This document shows positions 6,406 to 6,679 of a stretch of DNA of 6,679 nucleotides, one piece after another; positions within the stretch are counted from its first letter, which is position 1; every line of letters begins with the position of its first letter. The notes under the pieces were generated by a model, which did not search any database, had not been told where the DNA came from, and saw only the letters and a program-made list of their open reading frames with translations. The translations under genes were made by a program, and so were the position numbers. This DNA comes from an uncultured Oscillospiraceae bacterium (GTDB lineage Bacteria > Bacillota > Clostridia > Oscillospirales > Ruminococcaceae): assembly GCA_950097605.1 (NCBI GenBank), contig CATNEU010000085.1, forward strand, positions 1 through 6,679, given 5' to 3'.

Positions 6406-6679
6406 TTCCCTGTTTTCGAGTGTGCTCGCCATGGACACGGCAGCCGGAAGCGTGCCGGTTGGTCCGTTTCTGCTCTGCCTGGTTTGCTCGTTGGTTTTCG
6501 GCGCGGCAATCGCGCTGCTCTATACCTACCGCAGCGTGTATTCCAAGAGCTTTGTCATCACGCTGGCGCTGCTGCCGGCAATTGTGCAAATTGTGATCAT
6601 GCTGGTCAACGGCAACCTGGGAACCGGCGTTGCGGTGATGGGGGCGTTCAGCTTGGTGCGGTTTCGTTCGGTGCCCGGC
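6398..6679 (+). CDS. DUF4956-type membrane protein, 3' end missing
   Basis: The first 94 codons of a gene that runs off the window. The frame opens with GTG at 6398, overlapping the VTC stop by 8 nt, and has no stop to the last base. The protein starts MLNSLFSS, has a hydrophobic helix at about 22-43, a short polar loop (TYRSVYSKS, 43-51), a second helix at about 52-70, and the segment NGNLGTGVAVMGAFSLVRFR (71-90) followed by SVPG. This last segment is the signature I know from DUF4956 membrane proteins, which are commonly encoded beside VTC-domain proteins. The biochemical function is not known; the neighbourhood suggests a membrane partner for the VTC enzyme, perhaps a channel or anchor. 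In other genomes a CotH-like protein often follows, which would lie beyond this window. Confidence 0.88.
   Translation, partial: MLNSLFSSVLAMDTAAGSVPVGPFLLCLVCSLVFGAAIALLYTYRSVYSKSFVITLALLPAIVQIVIMLVNGNLGTGVAVMGAFSLVRFRSVPG

Overview
The window reads as chromosomal DNA of a fairly GC-rich, low-complexity-poor anaerobic Firmicute, most likely a gut Clostridia of the Oscillospiraceae/Ruminococcaceae type. This is inferred from the strong AAGGAGG-type ribosome binding sites, the GC-rich third codon positions, extended -10 promoters, intrinsic terminators with U-runs, and the gene families present. No taxonomic marker gene is in the window. All seven genes lie on the + strand and there are no RNA genes, mobile elements or CRISPR arrays that I can support.

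Layout: (i) 1-2127 is the 3' part of a membrane-bound diguanylate cyclase with an extracellular Cache-type sensor, one visible transmembrane helix, two PAS domains and a complete GGDEF domain with an intact inhibitory RxxD site. (ii) 2128-2352 is intergenic. It holds a probable terminator for the cyclase, an extended -10 promoter and a GC-rich leader hairpin. (iii) 2353-5495 is a four-gene operon: an HSL-type alpha/beta hydrolase, a condensation-domain-like (alcohol acetyltransferase-like) acyltransferase overlapping it by ATGA, a zinc-ribbon six-helix membrane protein 10 nt later, and a 64-residue membrane miniprotein. The operon ends at a 15-bp perfect-stem terminator at 5541-5584. (iv) 5586-6679 has a candidate promoter, a VTC-domain (polyphosphate polymerase-like) protein, and the first 94 codons of a DUF4956-type membrane protein, which overlaps the VTC gene by 8 nt and runs off the window.

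How the genes may work together: the hydrolase/acyltransferase/membrane-protein operon looks like a small ester- or acyl-transfer module acting at the membrane, one enzyme making an acyl ester and another able to cleave it. Substrate and product are unknown. The VTC and DUF4956 proteins form a recognisable bacterial pair, with a soluble triphosphate-tunnel catalytic domain and a membrane partner. The upstream cyclase is separated from both by terminator and promoter signals, so a direct regulatory link through c-di-GMP is not shown by the sequence; no c-di-GMP riboswitch was recognised.
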